The notes under the pieces are model-generated. The model did not search any database and had not been told where the DNA came from. It saw only the letters and a program-made list of their open reading frames with translations. Source: an uncultured Collinsella sp. (lineage in GTDB: Bacteria > Actinomycetota > Coriobacteriia > Coriobacteriales > Coriobacteriaceae). From it: a stretch of DNA of 64,000 nt. The stretch covers positions 186,001 through 250,000 of the forward strand of contig CAKULD010000003.1 in the NCBI GenBank assembly GCA_934667065.1, in the 5' to 3' direction. Both the position numbers and the translations under genes were made by a program. How positions within the stretch are numbered: position 1 is the first letter of the stretch; every line of letters starts with the position of its first letter. Shown here in pieces: positions 45,219 to 54,546 of this stretch.

Positions 45219-47153
45219 CTAGTTCTTGTCGGAGGCTTCGGCCTCGGCGGACTGTTCGGCGGTTTTCTCGGAATCTGATTCGGAAGTCGATCCCTGGTCG
45301 GTGTTGTCGCGAATCGTTTGCGCGTCAATCACCTGGCGGGTCTGCTCCTCGTCGATCTGGTGGCGGTACTTGGAGATGGTGTCCAGCGCATCGTCGACAC
45401 TTGTTTGCGTAATGCCCGCTTTGAGGCGGTTTTGCGTGTCTTCGGGCAGGTCGGACAGCTTGATGCTCGTTTCGCTCTCGAGCCAGTGGAGCTTAAGGCC
45501 GAGCGGCTTGCCGGGCACGCCGCGCCAAACTGCGACATTGCCCTGGTAGGTCCCCAGGTAGTACGAGCCGGTGATGCCCGTGTAAGCCCAAATTGCCGCT
45601 GCCAGCACAAAGACAATGCCCAGGACCATGCCGATGGTGATGTTGCGGCGGCGTACGCGTTGCGCCTCGCGCATAACGCCGTCGTCGACCAGGTCGACGA
45701 CCACTACGGTCACGTTGTCGTGGCCGCCGGCGGCAAGTGCGGCATCCACCAGGTTGTCGACGCAGATCTGCGCGGTCGAGGACTGTGTGGCTATGTTCTC
45801 GATATCGCTATCGGGAATCATGCTCGAAAGGCCGTCGGAGCACAGGATCAGGCGGTCGCCTTCCTCGATATGCAGGGTAAAGTGGTCGGCGTACATGGCG
45901 GGGTCCGAGCCGAGCGCGCGGGTGATGACCGAGCGGTTGGGGTGGACGCGGGCCTCGTCGGCCGTAATCTCGCCGGCATCCACGAGTTCTTCCACATAGG
46001 AGTGGTCGCGGGTTACGCGAATCAGCGTGCCCTCGTGGAGCAGGTAGGCGCGCGAGTCGCCCACATGGGCGATGGCGAGCGTGTCGTTTTCGATATAGGC
46101 GCAGGTGGCCGTGCAGCCCATGCCGGGCTTGCCCAAACCGTTGAGGGCCGCCTCGATCACGGCGGCGTTGGCGGCCTCGACGGCCGCAGCCAGGCGTGCG
46201 GCATCGGCAGACTGCGGGGCTGTCTTGGCGATGGTCTCGACGGCGATGGAGGATGCCACCTCACCGGCGGCGTGGCCGCCCATGCCATCGCACACGCAAA
46301 AGAGCGGCGACTGCACCAGATAGGAATCCTCGTTGTGCGGGCGCACACAGCCGACATCGGAGCGAGCGCCCCACATGAGCTGCGTGGTGGTGCCGGCATC
46401 ATAGGTCGAGTCGGTCTCGATGCGCTCCTCGGTCAGGGGCTCAAAGCTCATGGTCGAGCCGGGGTCCTTGAGTTTGGCTTCCACGGCGGCAACGTCGATT
46501 TCCGCCGTGTCGCCGGGGGAGACGGTATCGGCCTCGGCGCTTGGGGCGGCGTCGTTGTCGTCCGGGGAGTCGGGCTCCTCAGACGCGCGGACGGCCGACT
46601 GGTCGTCTTGCGGCTCGATAATCATGGGCTCGGGCGTCGCAAAGTGCGACGGAGCGGGCGTGCTTTGGGGCTGGGCGACGGGCTCGGCAACTGCGACGGG
46701 CTCGCTTGCGGGCGCAGGTTGCGGGGCCTCGGGTGCGGGCGTGTCCTCGGGGGAGGGCACTGCCTCGGGCGCCGGTGCGGATGCGGGCGCGACCTCGGAC
46801 GCCGAGGCTACGGGAAACACCGGAGCGGCGGGCTCGGGTGCCTCAAACACTGCGGCGCTCTCGTTGATTGCCGTGGCGACAGGCTCGGCAAAGTGGGCCG
46901 GCGCCGGCGTTGTCTCGGGTGCTGCGGACTGCTCGGCAGCATGCGCTCCGATGGGCGCTGCCGCGGCATCCTCTGCGCCCTCGTCATCGGCGAGGGCCGA
47001 ATAATCATGCGTTACATGCGAAAGGGGCAGGGAGAACACGGTGTCCTCGGGCTCCACGGGCGCGGAGTCCACCGGAGCGGCGTGGGCCGGTGCAGCTGCG
47101 GCGACAGCCGGTGCCTCGGTCATGGTTGCGGACTTGTTCTCCTCGTCGATCAT
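45219..47153 (-). CDS. pstP: PP2C-type protein phosphatase (PstP) with long N-terminal extension
   Basis: 644 aa. Residues 1-250 are low-complexity Pro/Ala/Glu. The PP2C domain (about 260-495) has the metal-binding motifs RPHNED, CDGMGGHAAG, CSDGLSSM and GGHDNVTVVVV. A single membrane helix (about 515-537) and an outside tail of about 100 residues follow. It reverses phosphorylation by the neighbouring kinases. The typical actinobacterial PstP has the phosphatase domain at the N-terminus, so the 250-residue lead is unusual. Its start overlaps the FhaB stop by 4 nt (ATGA). Confidence 0.94.
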   Translation of the reverse strand: MIDEENKSATMTEAPAVAAAAPAHAAPVDSAPVEPEDTVFSLPLSHVTHDYSALADDEGAEDAAAAPIGAHAAEQSAAPETTPAPAHFAEPVATAINESAAVFEAPEPAAPVFPVASASEVAPASAPAPEAVPSPEDTPAPEAPQPAPASEPVAVAEPVAQPQSTPAPSHFATPEPMIIEPQDDQSAVRASEEPDSPDDNDAAPSAEADTVSPGDTAEIDVAAVEAKLKDPGSTMSFEPLTEERIETDSTYDAGTTTQLMWGARSDVGCVRPHNEDSYLVQSPLFCVCDGMGGHAAGEVASSIAVETIAKTAPQSADAARLAAAVEAANAAVIEAALNGLGKPGMGCTATCAYIENDTLAIAHVGDSRAYLLHEGTLIRVTRDHSYVEELVDAGEITADEARVHPNRSVITRALGSDPAMYADHFTLHIEEGDRLILCSDGLSSMIPDSDIENIATQSSTAQICVDNLVDAALAAGGHDNVTVVVVDLVDDGVMREAQRVRRRNITIGMVLGIVFVLAAAIWAYTGITGSYYLGTYQGNVAVWRGVPGKPLGLKLHWLESETSIKLSDLPEDTQNRLKAGITQTSVDDALDTISKYRHQIDEEQTRQVIDAQTIRDNTDQGSTSESDSEKTAEQSAEAEASDKN

Positions 47154-47566
47154 CGACGGTTCACCTTCATGACCACATCGCCAATCTGGACCTCGTCGCC
47201 CTCGCGCAGCGTCGCGGGCTCCACGAGCTGGCGGCCGTTGACGAGTGTGCCGTTAAGCGAGTTGAGGTCCTCGATGATGAGTGCTGGGCCCTGCAGCGAA
47301 AAGCGTGCGTGCGAGGCCGAGACAAACGGTTCGTTGATGCAGATGTCCGAAGACGGCGAGCGGCCGACGATGACGGGGCCGAGCATATCCACGTGGATGC
47401 CGCGGATGCCGCGCGGACCCTTGTCCACATCGATCGTCCAGATAGCCGAGTCGCGGCGCTGACCGCGCACGAGGCCCACGCCGGTCTTCATGACGGCGAA
47501 CAGGAAGATATAGAGCAGGGCGACCAGGACGATGCGGCCTGCAAAAAGGACGATATCGATGTTCAT
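47150..47566 (-). CDS. fhaB: FHA-domain membrane protein (FhaB/FipA type)
   Basis: 138 aa. One N-terminal membrane helix (about 5-27), then an FHA domain (about 60-135) with VIVGRSPSSDI, SASHARF and LNSLNGTLVNG, the phosphothreonine-binding residues of the family. The cytoplasmic FHA domain recruits Thr-phosphorylated partners to the membrane. Between fhaA (6-nt gap) and pstP (4-nt overlap). Confidence 0.95.
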   Translation of the reverse strand: MNIDIVLFAGRIVLVALLYIFLFAVMKTGVGLVRGQRRDSAIWTIDVDKGPRGIRGIHVDMLGPVIVGRSPSSDICINEPFVSASHARFSLQGPALIIEDLNSLNGTLVNGRQLVEPATLREGDEVQIGDVVMKVNRR

Positions 47567-47572
47567 AAGCGA

Positions 47573-48586
47573 CTATCCCCTAAATTCAAAGGTGCTCAGG
47601 CCAAACGTCAGCAGATCGCCGTTGCGCAGCGGGCAGCGCGTGATGCGGCGGTTGTTGACGAGCGTGCCGTTGGTGGAATTGAGGTCCTCGATCGACCAGT
47701 CCGAGCCGGTAAAGGTGAGCTGGGCGTGACGGCGCGACACGTTGGGGTCGCGCAGGGCGATATCGGAAACCGAACGCTCGCGGCCGATGGTCACCTGTGC
47801 GGAGGTGATGCTGTGGCTCTCGCCGCTCACGACGTCGACGAGCTGGGCGAGCGGGCGCTGCGGGGCGCGGGTGCTCGCCATGTTGGAGGCGATGCCGGCC
47901 GCGGCGCCAAGGCCCACGGCGGCACCGGTCGCGGCGGCTCCGCCCATGCCGGCAAGCGCGTCGCGCGAGACGGTCTGCGGCACCGGAATGGGTGCGGCGG
48001 CGGGGTCGGGGACGCTGGGCGCAAAGGGGTCGGCCACGGCGAGCGGGTCGGGAGCGGCGGCGCGAGGCATCGGCTGCTGCTGGGGCATGGCTGCGGGGCG
48101 CTGTTGCTGCGGGGCGGCAAACTGCTGCTGGCCGGCGCGGGGAGCGCTGGCGGCACGGCTTGCGGCGGAGTTGTTCTGCCCCAGGCCGTTTTGATAGGCG
48201 CGCTCTTCTTCGTACAGGCGGCCGAGCGTGGGCGCATCGACATTCTCGGCGAAGACCGAGAACTTGCCGGCGCGCAGCTGCGGGTCGATCATAAAGCGCA
48301 CGAGCGGCTCGCCGACAAAGACGTAGCGGCGCTTTTCTGCCTGCGCCTTCACGAACTCGCGGACCTCGCGCGAAAGCTCGGGGTAGAACGGGGCGAGCAT
48401 GGGATCGTCATCGGCGGCGATCAGGATGGTGTAGAGTGCCGGCGCGGTGTTGACGCCGTTGATCACCAGAGTCTGATCCTCCATGTCGCGAGCGGCCTGC
48501 TTGGCAAGCTTCTTAAAGGAGAACGGGGCACGGGTGGCACCGAAGATGCCGGCCACGTGGTCCTCGAAGATGTTCAGGAAGTTCAC
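47573..48586 (-). CDS. fhaA: FHA-domain protein with DUF3662 domain (FhaA type)
   Basis: 337 aa. N-terminal DUF3662 domain (about 1-120), a Gln/Ala/Pro-rich linker (about 130-230), and a C-terminal FHA domain with ITIGRERSVSDI-like, VSRRHAQL and LNSTNGTLVNN segments. In mycobacteria FhaA regulates peptidoglycan synthesis through MurJ. The start is a GTG overlapping the stop of the upstream kinase by 4 nt (GTGA), with GGAGAG as ribosome binding site. Confidence 0.95.
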   Translation of the reverse strand: MNFLNIFEDHVAGIFGATRAPFSFKKLAKQAARDMEDQTLVINGVNTAPALYTILIAADDDPMLAPFYPELSREVREFVKAQAEKRRYVFVGEPLVRFMIDPQLRAGKFSVFAENVDAPTLGRLYEEERAYQNGLGQNNSAASRAASAPRAGQQQFAAPQQQRPAAMPQQQPMPRAAAPDPLAVADPFAPSVPDPAAAPIPVPQTVSRDALAGMGGAAATGAAVGLGAAAGIASNMASTRAPQRPLAQLVDVVSGESHSITSAQVTIGRERSVSDIALRDPNVSRRHAQLTFTGSDWSIEDLNSTNGTLVNNRRITRCPLRNGDLLTFGLSTFEFRG

Positions 48587-50436
48587 GAAAGATCACTCTC
48601 CGTATAGGTTCTTTGGTATCCGAGCGAATATAGGCATATCCCAACGATTATAGAGGATAGGATTCCCGCAACCGCCGCCTTGGCGACGACCGCGCCTGCA
48701 AGGCTGGCAATTTCCATATGGTGTGCAAGACAGGATGCGGCCGCCGTGCCGACGCCGGTGACGGCGATGGCGGCGGTTGCGGCAAGGTTCGAGCCCTGCT
48801 CGGCGCGCTTGGCATGGGCGTTGAGCAGCAGCGATGTTGCCGCGGCCGTGGCTGCAGCCAGTACGAAGGCGGCCCAAAGGAACACGTCGCCCAGTGCTGC
48901 AGCGACGTTGCCGAGTCCCAGCACGCCTCCGGCGGAGAGTGCGACCGTGGCCAAGCGGGCAAAGAGCGTGCCCATACCCGTTGCTGCCGCCGCGCTTGCC
49001 GGGCCGAGCCAAAATGCCGCGATGCCCGCGGCGGCTCCGGCTGCCAGAAAGGTGTTGCCGGTCAGGCAGCCGAGCGCGAGCGCACTGGTGAGTGCAGTGC
49101 TTGCGGCGGCCTCGGTGCGTCCCCAGGCGATCCACCAGCCGGACATGGCGGCAGCAAAGATCACCGCGACGGGCAACATCGACAGGATGCCCTGTGCCTG
49201 CATGGTGGCGTTGGCCATAAGTACCAAAAAGCCCACGGCCGAGATTGCCGAGCCAATCTGCGGGGCTAGGCCGGCAGCCGCCCCGATTGCGATGGCCGCG
49301 ACGATAAGTCCGGGAAGCGCCGCGACGCCAGCCGTCTGCATCAGCAAAAAGCTAAAGGTGCCGCACGCTAGCGCCGAGATGGCGCGTATGGCGTAATCGC
49401 GCGCGTGGCTCCAGCGCGTGCCCGCCCAGCCGAGTGCGGGATCGATCTCGATGCCGTCGTCCTCGTAGGGTAACGATTCGATATCGTTTGCCGCGTGTTC
49501 GTCATCCGACAGCTCGCCCACCATCTGCTCCAGGCTGCGACGGCCCTCGCGCACGCTGCCCAAGCCGGCGAGCAGCTGGTCGCAAAATGCCTCGATGCTG
49601 TTGGGGCGGTCTTGCGGCATGGGCGAGAGCGCACTCATCAGCGCGGCCTCGGCTCCCGGGGGAAAGTGCGGGATGAGCTCGCTGGGGTAGGTGGCGCCGC
49701 CGATGATGCGGTCGAGCGAGTCGGCGGGCGTTGCTGCCATAAAGGGAGCGCTGCCGCACAGGCCCTCGTAGATCACGCAGGCAAGGGCAAAGACATCGGC
49801 ACGCTCGTCGACCGTGCCGGTCTCGATATCGAGCTGCTCGGGCGGCATGTAGCCGATGGTGCCGCCACGCGAGCCGCCAAAGCCGCCGGCCGACGACAAT
49901 CGCGCCATGCCAAAGTCGGTGAGCTTTACATTGCCTGAGTGGTCGATGAGCACGTTGGCGGGCTTGATATCCAGGTGGAGTACGCCGTTGCTATGAGCGA
50001 AGGCAAGCGCCTGGCTCAGCGCGTCGGCAATGGCAGCGGCCTCGTCAAAGGTGAGCGAATGGCCGTCCACACGATGCAGGAACTCGGCCAGCGACATGCC
50101 GTCGACATATTCCATGACCAGGTAGGCATAGGCGGTGTCGTGCGTAAAGTCGATGACCTGCACGATATTGGGATGTTGAAGCATGGCTGCGGTGTGCGCC
50201 TCGCGCAGCACATCCATGATGTCGCTGGCGGGCATGCCGGCGCCGCCCGTGAGGGGGATGCGCTTAATGGCGACGCGGCGGCGCAGGTGCGTGTCGCGGC
50301 AGATCTCGATGGAGCCAAAACCGCCGGTCGCAAGCGTCTCGAGCGGCTGGTACCGCTTGAGCAGCTCGCGAGAGCTGGTGCCCTCCAAGGGAACGTCCGG
50401 CGAGAACCGGGCGGTATGTTGCGAGAAAAGCGGCAT
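48583..50436 (-). CDS. Polytopic Ser/Thr protein kinase
   Basis: 617 aa, the first gene of the envelope operon. The kinase domain (about 29-290) has the glycine loop ATGGFGS (36-42), Lys58 and DFG in LTDFGMA. The catalytic loop reads HLDIKPAN, with Leu for the usual Arg, so it is a non-RD kinase that may not need activation-loop phosphorylation. After an acidic linker, about ten hydrophobic segments fill residues 370-610, unlike PknA, which is usually single-pass. The start at 50436 sits behind CGAGGG. It occupies the place of pknA-like kinases but with different topology. Confidence 0.9.
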   Translation of the reverse strand: MPLFSQHTARFSPDVPLEGTSSRELLKRYQPLETLATGGFGSIEICRDTHLRRRVAIKRIPLTGGAGMPASDIMDVLREAHTAAMLQHPNIVQVIDFTHDTAYAYLVMEYVDGMSLAEFLHRVDGHSLTFDEAAAIADALSQALAFAHSNGVLHLDIKPANVLIDHSGNVKLTDFGMARLSSAGGFGGSRGGTIGYMPPEQLDIETGTVDERADVFALACVIYEGLCGSAPFMAATPADSLDRIIGGATYPSELIPHFPPGAEAALMSALSPMPQDRPNSIEAFCDQLLAGLGSVREGRRSLEQMVGELSDDEHAANDIESLPYEDDGIEIDPALGWAGTRWSHARDYAIRAISALACGTFSFLLMQTAGVAALPGLIVAAIAIGAAAGLAPQIGSAISAVGFLVLMANATMQAQGILSMLPVAVIFAAAMSGWWIAWGRTEAAASTALTSALALGCLTGNTFLAAGAAAGIAAFWLGPASAAAATGMGTLFARLATVALSAGGVLGLGNVAAALGDVFLWAAFVLAAATAAATSLLLNAHAKRAEQGSNLAATAAIAVTGVGTAAASCLAHHMEIASLAGAVVAKAAVAGILSSIIVGICLYSLGYQRTYTESDLS

Positions 50437-50546
50437 GGCCAACCCTCGTGCGTTTAAAGTTCGTTTGCGAGCGGCGGGCAGGGGCGTGGCCCGTTCCAGC
50501 GTTCGCGGTGGCATAGATGCTGCTAGTGTAGCACGCTCGGGTGAAA

Positions 50547-50592
50547 GGAAACCGCATCCCACTTTGGAGCGCCAAAACGGGATGCGGTTTCC
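50547..50592. repeat. CCC/GGG hairpin repeat upstream of the envelope operon
   Basis: Perfect 14-nt arms GGAAACCGCATCCC and complement with loop ACTTT-N8-AAAAC. The loop and the CCC/GGG stem base match the copy at 19996, but the outer arms are a different sequence. Confidence 0.75.
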
Positions 50593-50650
50593 GCTGTCAA
50601 TCTAAGTTTTGCCTAAGCAGAAGGCTGAGGCTTGGGCCGAGCGTTCGGCC

Positions 50651-51367
50651 TTAGCGCTTCTTCCTGTTCTTCTTCTGCTTGCGCTGCTTGGGGGCGTCCT
50701 TCTTGGGTTGGTCGCCCTGCTTGGCCTCGGCGGCGGCCTTCTCGGCCTTCATTTTCTTCTTTTTGGTCTCGATGCGCAGCTTTTTGTTGATGCGGGCCTT
50801 CAGGAAGGGGCCAAACTGCTCGGCATCGCCACGCACAAAGGTGTCCTTAGGGATCGTCACGCCCTGGTCGGCGAACATGGCCACAAAGATGCGTTCGCCG
50901 TCAAGTACGTGATCGAGCTTCTCAAACGGGAAGAATTGCGACTTGCCGCTTTTGCCCCAGACCATCAGGCCGTCCTCGTTGGCGGCGACGCGGCGGTAGC
51001 GGCCGCCCATGGACTCATCGGCCTCAACGGCGTCGATATAGTCGCGCGCGAGCGTGTGGTGCAGGTTTTTGCTCCACCAGGCCAAAAAGGCGCCGAATAC
51101 GATCAGGACGACGCCGAACTTGATCCAGTTGCCGCCGGCCACCAGCATGCCAACGCCCAGCAGGGCGGAAATGGCGGCGGCGACGTACAGGGAGCCGCGG
51201 CGTTTGGGCGAGGCGACCAGGCGGGCAAAATCGGTGACGAGGTCGTTTTCGTACTGGTACTCGTTAAGGTACAGGATGCCGTCATCGGCTGCTGCCTGCG
51301 CCTCGAGCGCGACCTCGACTTGGTCGGCTGCTTCGGTGGGGACGAGGTTGGGCTCTGCGTCTGCCAT
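50651..51367 (-). CDS. YcxB-like membrane protein, 238 aa
   Basis: Two adjacent hydrophobic helices (about 60-100), a beta-rich cytoplasmic domain with YRRVAANEDGLMVWGKSGKSQFFPFEKLDHV and IPKDTF, then a strongly basic tail rich in Lys. The two helices plus this beta domain resemble YcxB-family proteins, whose function is unknown. It diverges from dnaX and ends about 60 nt after the hairpin repeat region of the kinase operon. Confidence 0.7.
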   Translation of the reverse strand: MADAEPNLVPTEAADQVEVALEAQAAADDGILYLNEYQYENDLVTDFARLVASPKRRGSLYVAAAISALLGVGMLVAGGNWIKFGVVLIVFGAFLAWWSKNLHHTLARDYIDAVEADESMGGRYRRVAANEDGLMVWGKSGKSQFFPFEKLDHVLDGERIFVAMFADQGVTIPKDTFVRGDAEQFGPFLKARINKKLRIETKKKKMKAEKAAAEAKQGDQPKKDAPKQRKQKKNRKKR

Positions 51368-51482
51368 GCTCTTTGGACTCCTATCGCGGCGGGCTCGCCG
51401 TACGGGTTATTATGAATGCAGTATGCCGTGCGACCGCATGGCCGTCGCGGCAACAAGACTCAGTATACCCGGGGGAGCACCC

Positions 51483-53966
51483 ATGGAATCGTTGTACCGA
51501 AAGTATCGCCCGCTCACCTTCGAGTCCGTGGTGGGCCAGCAGCATATCGTCTCGACGCTCGAGCACGCCATTACCGAGGGGCGCCTGTCCCACGCTTACC
51601 TGTTCTGCGGTCCGCGCGGCACGGGCAAGACCACCATGGCGCGCATCCTTGCCAAGGCACTGCTCTGCCGCAATGCCGAGGCGGCGCGTGCCGAGGGCGC
51701 GAGCGGCTGCATGCCCGACGGCACCTGCGAGGAGTGCGAGCTCATCGCCGAGGGCAACCACCCGGACGTCTACGAGCTCGATGCCGCAAGCCGTACCGGC
51801 GTGGACAACGTGCGCGAGGAGATCATCAACTCCGTCAACTTTGCCCCGGTGCGCGGCAAGTACAAGATCTATATCATCGACGAGGTCCACATGCTCACGA
51901 CGGCGGCGTTCAACGCGCTGCTCAAGACACTCGAGGAGCCGCCGGCGCACGTGATCTTTGTGCTGTGCACCACCGACCCGCAAAAGATTCTGGAGACCAT
52001 CCTCTCGCGCTGCCAGCGCTTCGATTTCCACCGCATCGGTAACGAGGATATTGAGCATCGCCTGGCCTACGTGTGCGAGCAGGAGGGTTTCGACTACGAC
52101 GACGAGGCGCTGGCTATCGTGGCACGCCATGCCAAGGGCGGCATGCGCGACGCGCTCTCCACGCTGGAACAGCTGAGCGTCTTTGGCAACGGCGCCGTGC
52201 ATGCGGACGATGCCCGCTCGCTTTTGGGCGAGGTTTCGGACCAGATTCTGGGCGAGTTTGCACGCGCCATTGCGTCACGTGATGTTGCCGAGCTCTATGG
52301 CCTCATTCGCGCGCAGGTCGAGGAGGGCAATGACCTGCTGGAGTTGACGCGCGACCTGGTGGCGCACGTACGCGACGTGTACGTGGCCTGCGTTGCCGGC
52401 GCTCGTGCCGAGCTGTTTGAGGGCGGAGCCGAGCAGGCCGAGGCGCTTGCTGCCGAGGCCGCTGCCTTTGGCGAGCATCCTGCCGACCGTCTTGCTCGCG
52501 TGCTGACGGTGCTCGACGATGCCGCGCTGGAGATGAGGGGCGCGAGTGATGTGCGCCTAGTGCTAGAGATCGCCTGCACCCGTCTGGCTCGTCCCGAGGC
52601 CGATCTGACCATTGAGGCCCTGGCTGAGCGCGTGGCGCGTTTGGAGGCTAGGGTTGCCAATGCCGCGGTGCCGGTGAGCGTGGCTGCTGCTCAGGCTGCC
52701 CCGGCGGCCGTTGCGGCTGCGTCTGCGACGGCACAGCAGCCGACGCTCATCTCGGGTGCCCGTGCTGCTGCTCCGGCGGCGACCGCTCCTGCCGCTACGT
52801 CCGCGCACCAGGGCGGCATGCCTTGGGACCGCGGCGCTGCGACTGCTCCGGTGGCTCAGCCCGCTCCCGCACCGACTTCCAAGCCCGCGGCTCCTGCGCC
52901 TGCGCCCACGCCGGCTCCTCAGCCCGTTGCGGCTCCGGCTTCCACGCCTGCCGCATCGCCCGCGCCGACGCCTGCGTCCAAGCCCAATAACGCCGCCCAA
53001 GTTGCCGCCGCTGCCGCCGCCGAGACCCCTGCGGTTGAGGACGCTGGCGAGCTCCAGCGCAAATGGGCTGAGGTCGTCGAGCGCGTCAAAGCTCGTCAGG
53101 CCTCCTATGCGGGCCTGCTGCTCAACGCCCGCGCCACGGCTGACGACGGCTCCAAGCTCACGGTCTCGTTCCCCGCGGGCTCGACTTTTGCTATCAAGAT
53201 GCTCGGTCGCGCCGACACGCAGTCGGTGGTCCTGCCGACGGTCTGCGCGGTCTTCGGTCGTCGCACCGTCGACTATGTCCTGGATGGGGGTGGCACGCCG
53301 GCTCCTCAACATGAGGAGCATTCTCCATCTGCACGGGCTGCGGTATCTGCGGACCCGCAACCCGTGTCCTCAGCGGCCCCTGTATCCTCGAGCGCCAGCG
53401 CACAGCAGCAAGCGGCGCCGGTAGCGGCACCGACCCCATCGGCGCCTAAGCCCATCGCGCCCAAACCTGCTGCCCCGGCGCCCGCGCCCAAGCCTGTCGC
53501 GCCCGCACCCAAGTCATCCGACCTGGGCAAGGCTCCGTGGCTGCGCTCCGACAACCCCGCCGGCGCTCCCGCTACGGGCAAACTGCCCACCGAGCCCGCG
53601 CCTCGTGCACCCGAGCGCTCTGCCGCCCCCAAGGCTCAGCCTGCCGCGCAGTCTGCGCCGTGGGAATCCGAGCAGGTACCCTATGACGACGCCATGGTCG
53701 GCGGTTTCGCTGCCGATGCCGCTGGGGACGATCTGCCCCCGTTCGACGTGCCCGGTGCAGCTCCGGCACCCAAGCCCGCCCCTGCGTCCGCGGCGCCTGC
53801 CCCGTCAGACGATGCCCCCGCGGCTCCCTGGGAGTCCAACCCTGGCGCCGGCAGCCCCTTCGGCCACCAGGGCGCAGCTCCGAGCATCCCGCAGACCGAG
53901 GACGAGGCCAAAGCCCTCATCCGCAGTGTCTTCGGCCAGGCCACTATCTTCAAGCCGGTGGAGTAG
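51483..53966 (+). CDS. dnaX: DNA polymerase III subunits gamma/tau
   Basis: Clamp-loader ATPase of DNA polymerase III. 827 aa. AAA+ domain with FCGPRGTGKTT (Walker A, about 41-51), a CMPDGTCEEC zinc motif, IIDEVHML (Walker B) and the SRC sensor. Clamp-loader domains II and III run to about residue 370. A very long Pro/Ala-rich, low-complexity region (about 385-520 and 610-800) surrounds a short conserved segment around KWAEVVERVKARQASYAGLL. I found no A-run slippery site for a gamma frameshift. The frame extends to 51054, but the ATG at 51483 gives the canonical MESLYRKYRP start. Confidence 0.96.
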   Translation: MESLYRKYRPLTFESVVGQQHIVSTLEHAITEGRLSHAYLFCGPRGTGKTTMARILAKALLCRNAEAARAEGASGCMPDGTCEECELIAEGNHPDVYELDAASRTGVDNVREEIINSVNFAPVRGKYKIYIIDEVHMLTTAAFNALLKTLEEPPAHVIFVLCTTDPQKILETILSRCQRFDFHRIGNEDIEHRLAYVCEQEGFDYDDEALAIVARHAKGGMRDALSTLEQLSVFGNGAVHADDARSLLGEVSDQILGEFARAIASRDVAELYGLIRAQVEEGNDLLELTRDLVAHVRDVYVACVAGARAELFEGGAEQAEALAAEAAAFGEHPADRLARVLTVLDDAALEMRGASDVRLVLEIACTRLARPEADLTIEALAERVARLEARVANAAVPVSVAAAQAAPAAVAAASATAQQPTLISGARAAAPAATAPAATSAHQGGMPWDRGAATAPVAQPAPAPTSKPAAPAPAPTPAPQPVAAPASTPAASPAPTPASKPNNAAQVAAAAAAETPAVEDAGELQRKWAEVVERVKARQASYAGLLLNARATADDGSKLTVSFPAGSTFAIKMLGRADTQSVVLPTVCAVFGRRTVDYVLDGGGTPAPQHEEHSPSARAAVSADPQPVSSAAPVSSSASAQQQAAPVAAPTPSAPKPIAPKPAAPAPAPKPVAPAPKSSDLGKAPWLRSDNPAGAPATGKLPTEPAPRAPERSAAPKAQPAAQSAPWESEQVPYDDAMVGGFAADAAGDDLPPFDVPGAAPAPKPAPASAAPAPSDDAPAAPWESNPGAGSPFGHQGAAPSIPQTEDEAKALIRSVFGQATIFKPVE

Positions 53967-54020
53967 CTGCGCAGACGGGTATACTGCTCAAGAAGAGGAC
54001 CCTTTGAACGGAGCGAGCTT

Positions 54021-54281
54021 ATGATGTGGGAATATGTCCGCCTTGAGGACGATACGCAGGTTTCGTATTCCGAAGTCCGTGAGGACAACACGGTAAAGGT
54101 CGTTGTGGAGCGTCCCCGCGATTGGGGTTTTGACACGGCGGAGTGCATCTTGCCGGCATTCAACTGGGTGTCGCACGAGGGCTTTAGCGAAGCTGACCTC
54201 AAAGAGCTCGATGAGTTTGTGCGTAACAATGCCCCGCTCATCCTGCGTTTTGCCTACGAAGGCGGACGAGTCTATGCCTAG
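54021..54281 (+). CDS. Small acidic protein upstream of DUF4160, 86 aa
   Basis: Unrecognised small soluble protein with alternating charged residues (VVERPRDWGFDTAECILP, EADLKELDEFV). The ATG pair at 54021/54024 follows a weak GGAGCGAG site. Its stop overlaps the DUF4160 start by 8 nt. DUF4160 genes often pair with another small gene of similar size, DUF2442, but I do not see DUF2442 motifs here. A toxin-antitoxin-like pair is possible but unproven. Confidence 0.75.
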   Translation: MMWEYVRLEDDTQVSYSEVREDNTVKVVVERPRDWGFDTAECILPAFNWVSHEGFSEADLKELDEFVRNNAPLILRFAYEGGRVYA

Positions 54282-54546
54282 CCTCTTTCGACTTGGGCCG
54301 TATATCATTTTCTTCTGGACGGGGGAGAACGGCGAGCCTGTCCATGTTCACGTTGCGGTCAAGCGCCCCACTGCCGAGGCGACCAAGATATGGCTTACTC
54401 GCTCCGGCGGATGCAGGCTGGCCCATAACAAGGGCGATATTCCTGCTCGAGATTTACGCGATATCATGCAGTTTGTTTCTTCTAACCATGCACTGATTTG
54501 CAAACGTTGGAAAGAAACAACCGGCGAGCTATCGTTTTACTGTTGA
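54274..54546 (+). CDS. DUF4160 family protein, 90 aa
   Basis: MPSLFRLGPYIIFFWTGENGEPVHVHV is the DUF4160 signature, with the paired His residues. The rest shows the usual acidic/hydrophobic pattern ending in a Trp/Lys-rich helix. Function unknown; such genes are sometimes listed as toxin-antitoxin candidates. The start at 54274 overlaps the upstream gene, so the two are translationally coupled. The end overlaps by 10 nt the convergent membrane-protein gene. Confidence 0.85.
   Translation: MPSLFRLGPYIIFFWTGENGEPVHVHVAVKRPTAEATKIWLTRSGGCRLAHNKGDIPARDLRDIMQFVSSNHALICKRWKETTGELSFYC

Noticed and set aside
45318..47462. Long plus-strand frame opposite the PP2C and FHA genes
   Set aside because: Gly/Arg-rich shadow; the minus-strand genes have complete catalytic motifs and tight operon spacing.
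51368..51482. Signal recognition particle RNA upstream of dnaX
   Set aside because: The conserved GGAAGG/AGCAGCC loop elements are absent.
51483..53966. Programmed frameshift producing a short DnaX (gamma)
   Set aside because: No A-run slippery sequence with following stop was found in the expected region.
54021..54281. DUF2442 partner of DUF4160
   Set aside because: The size and position fit, but the sequence lacks the family's motifs, so it stays unnamed.
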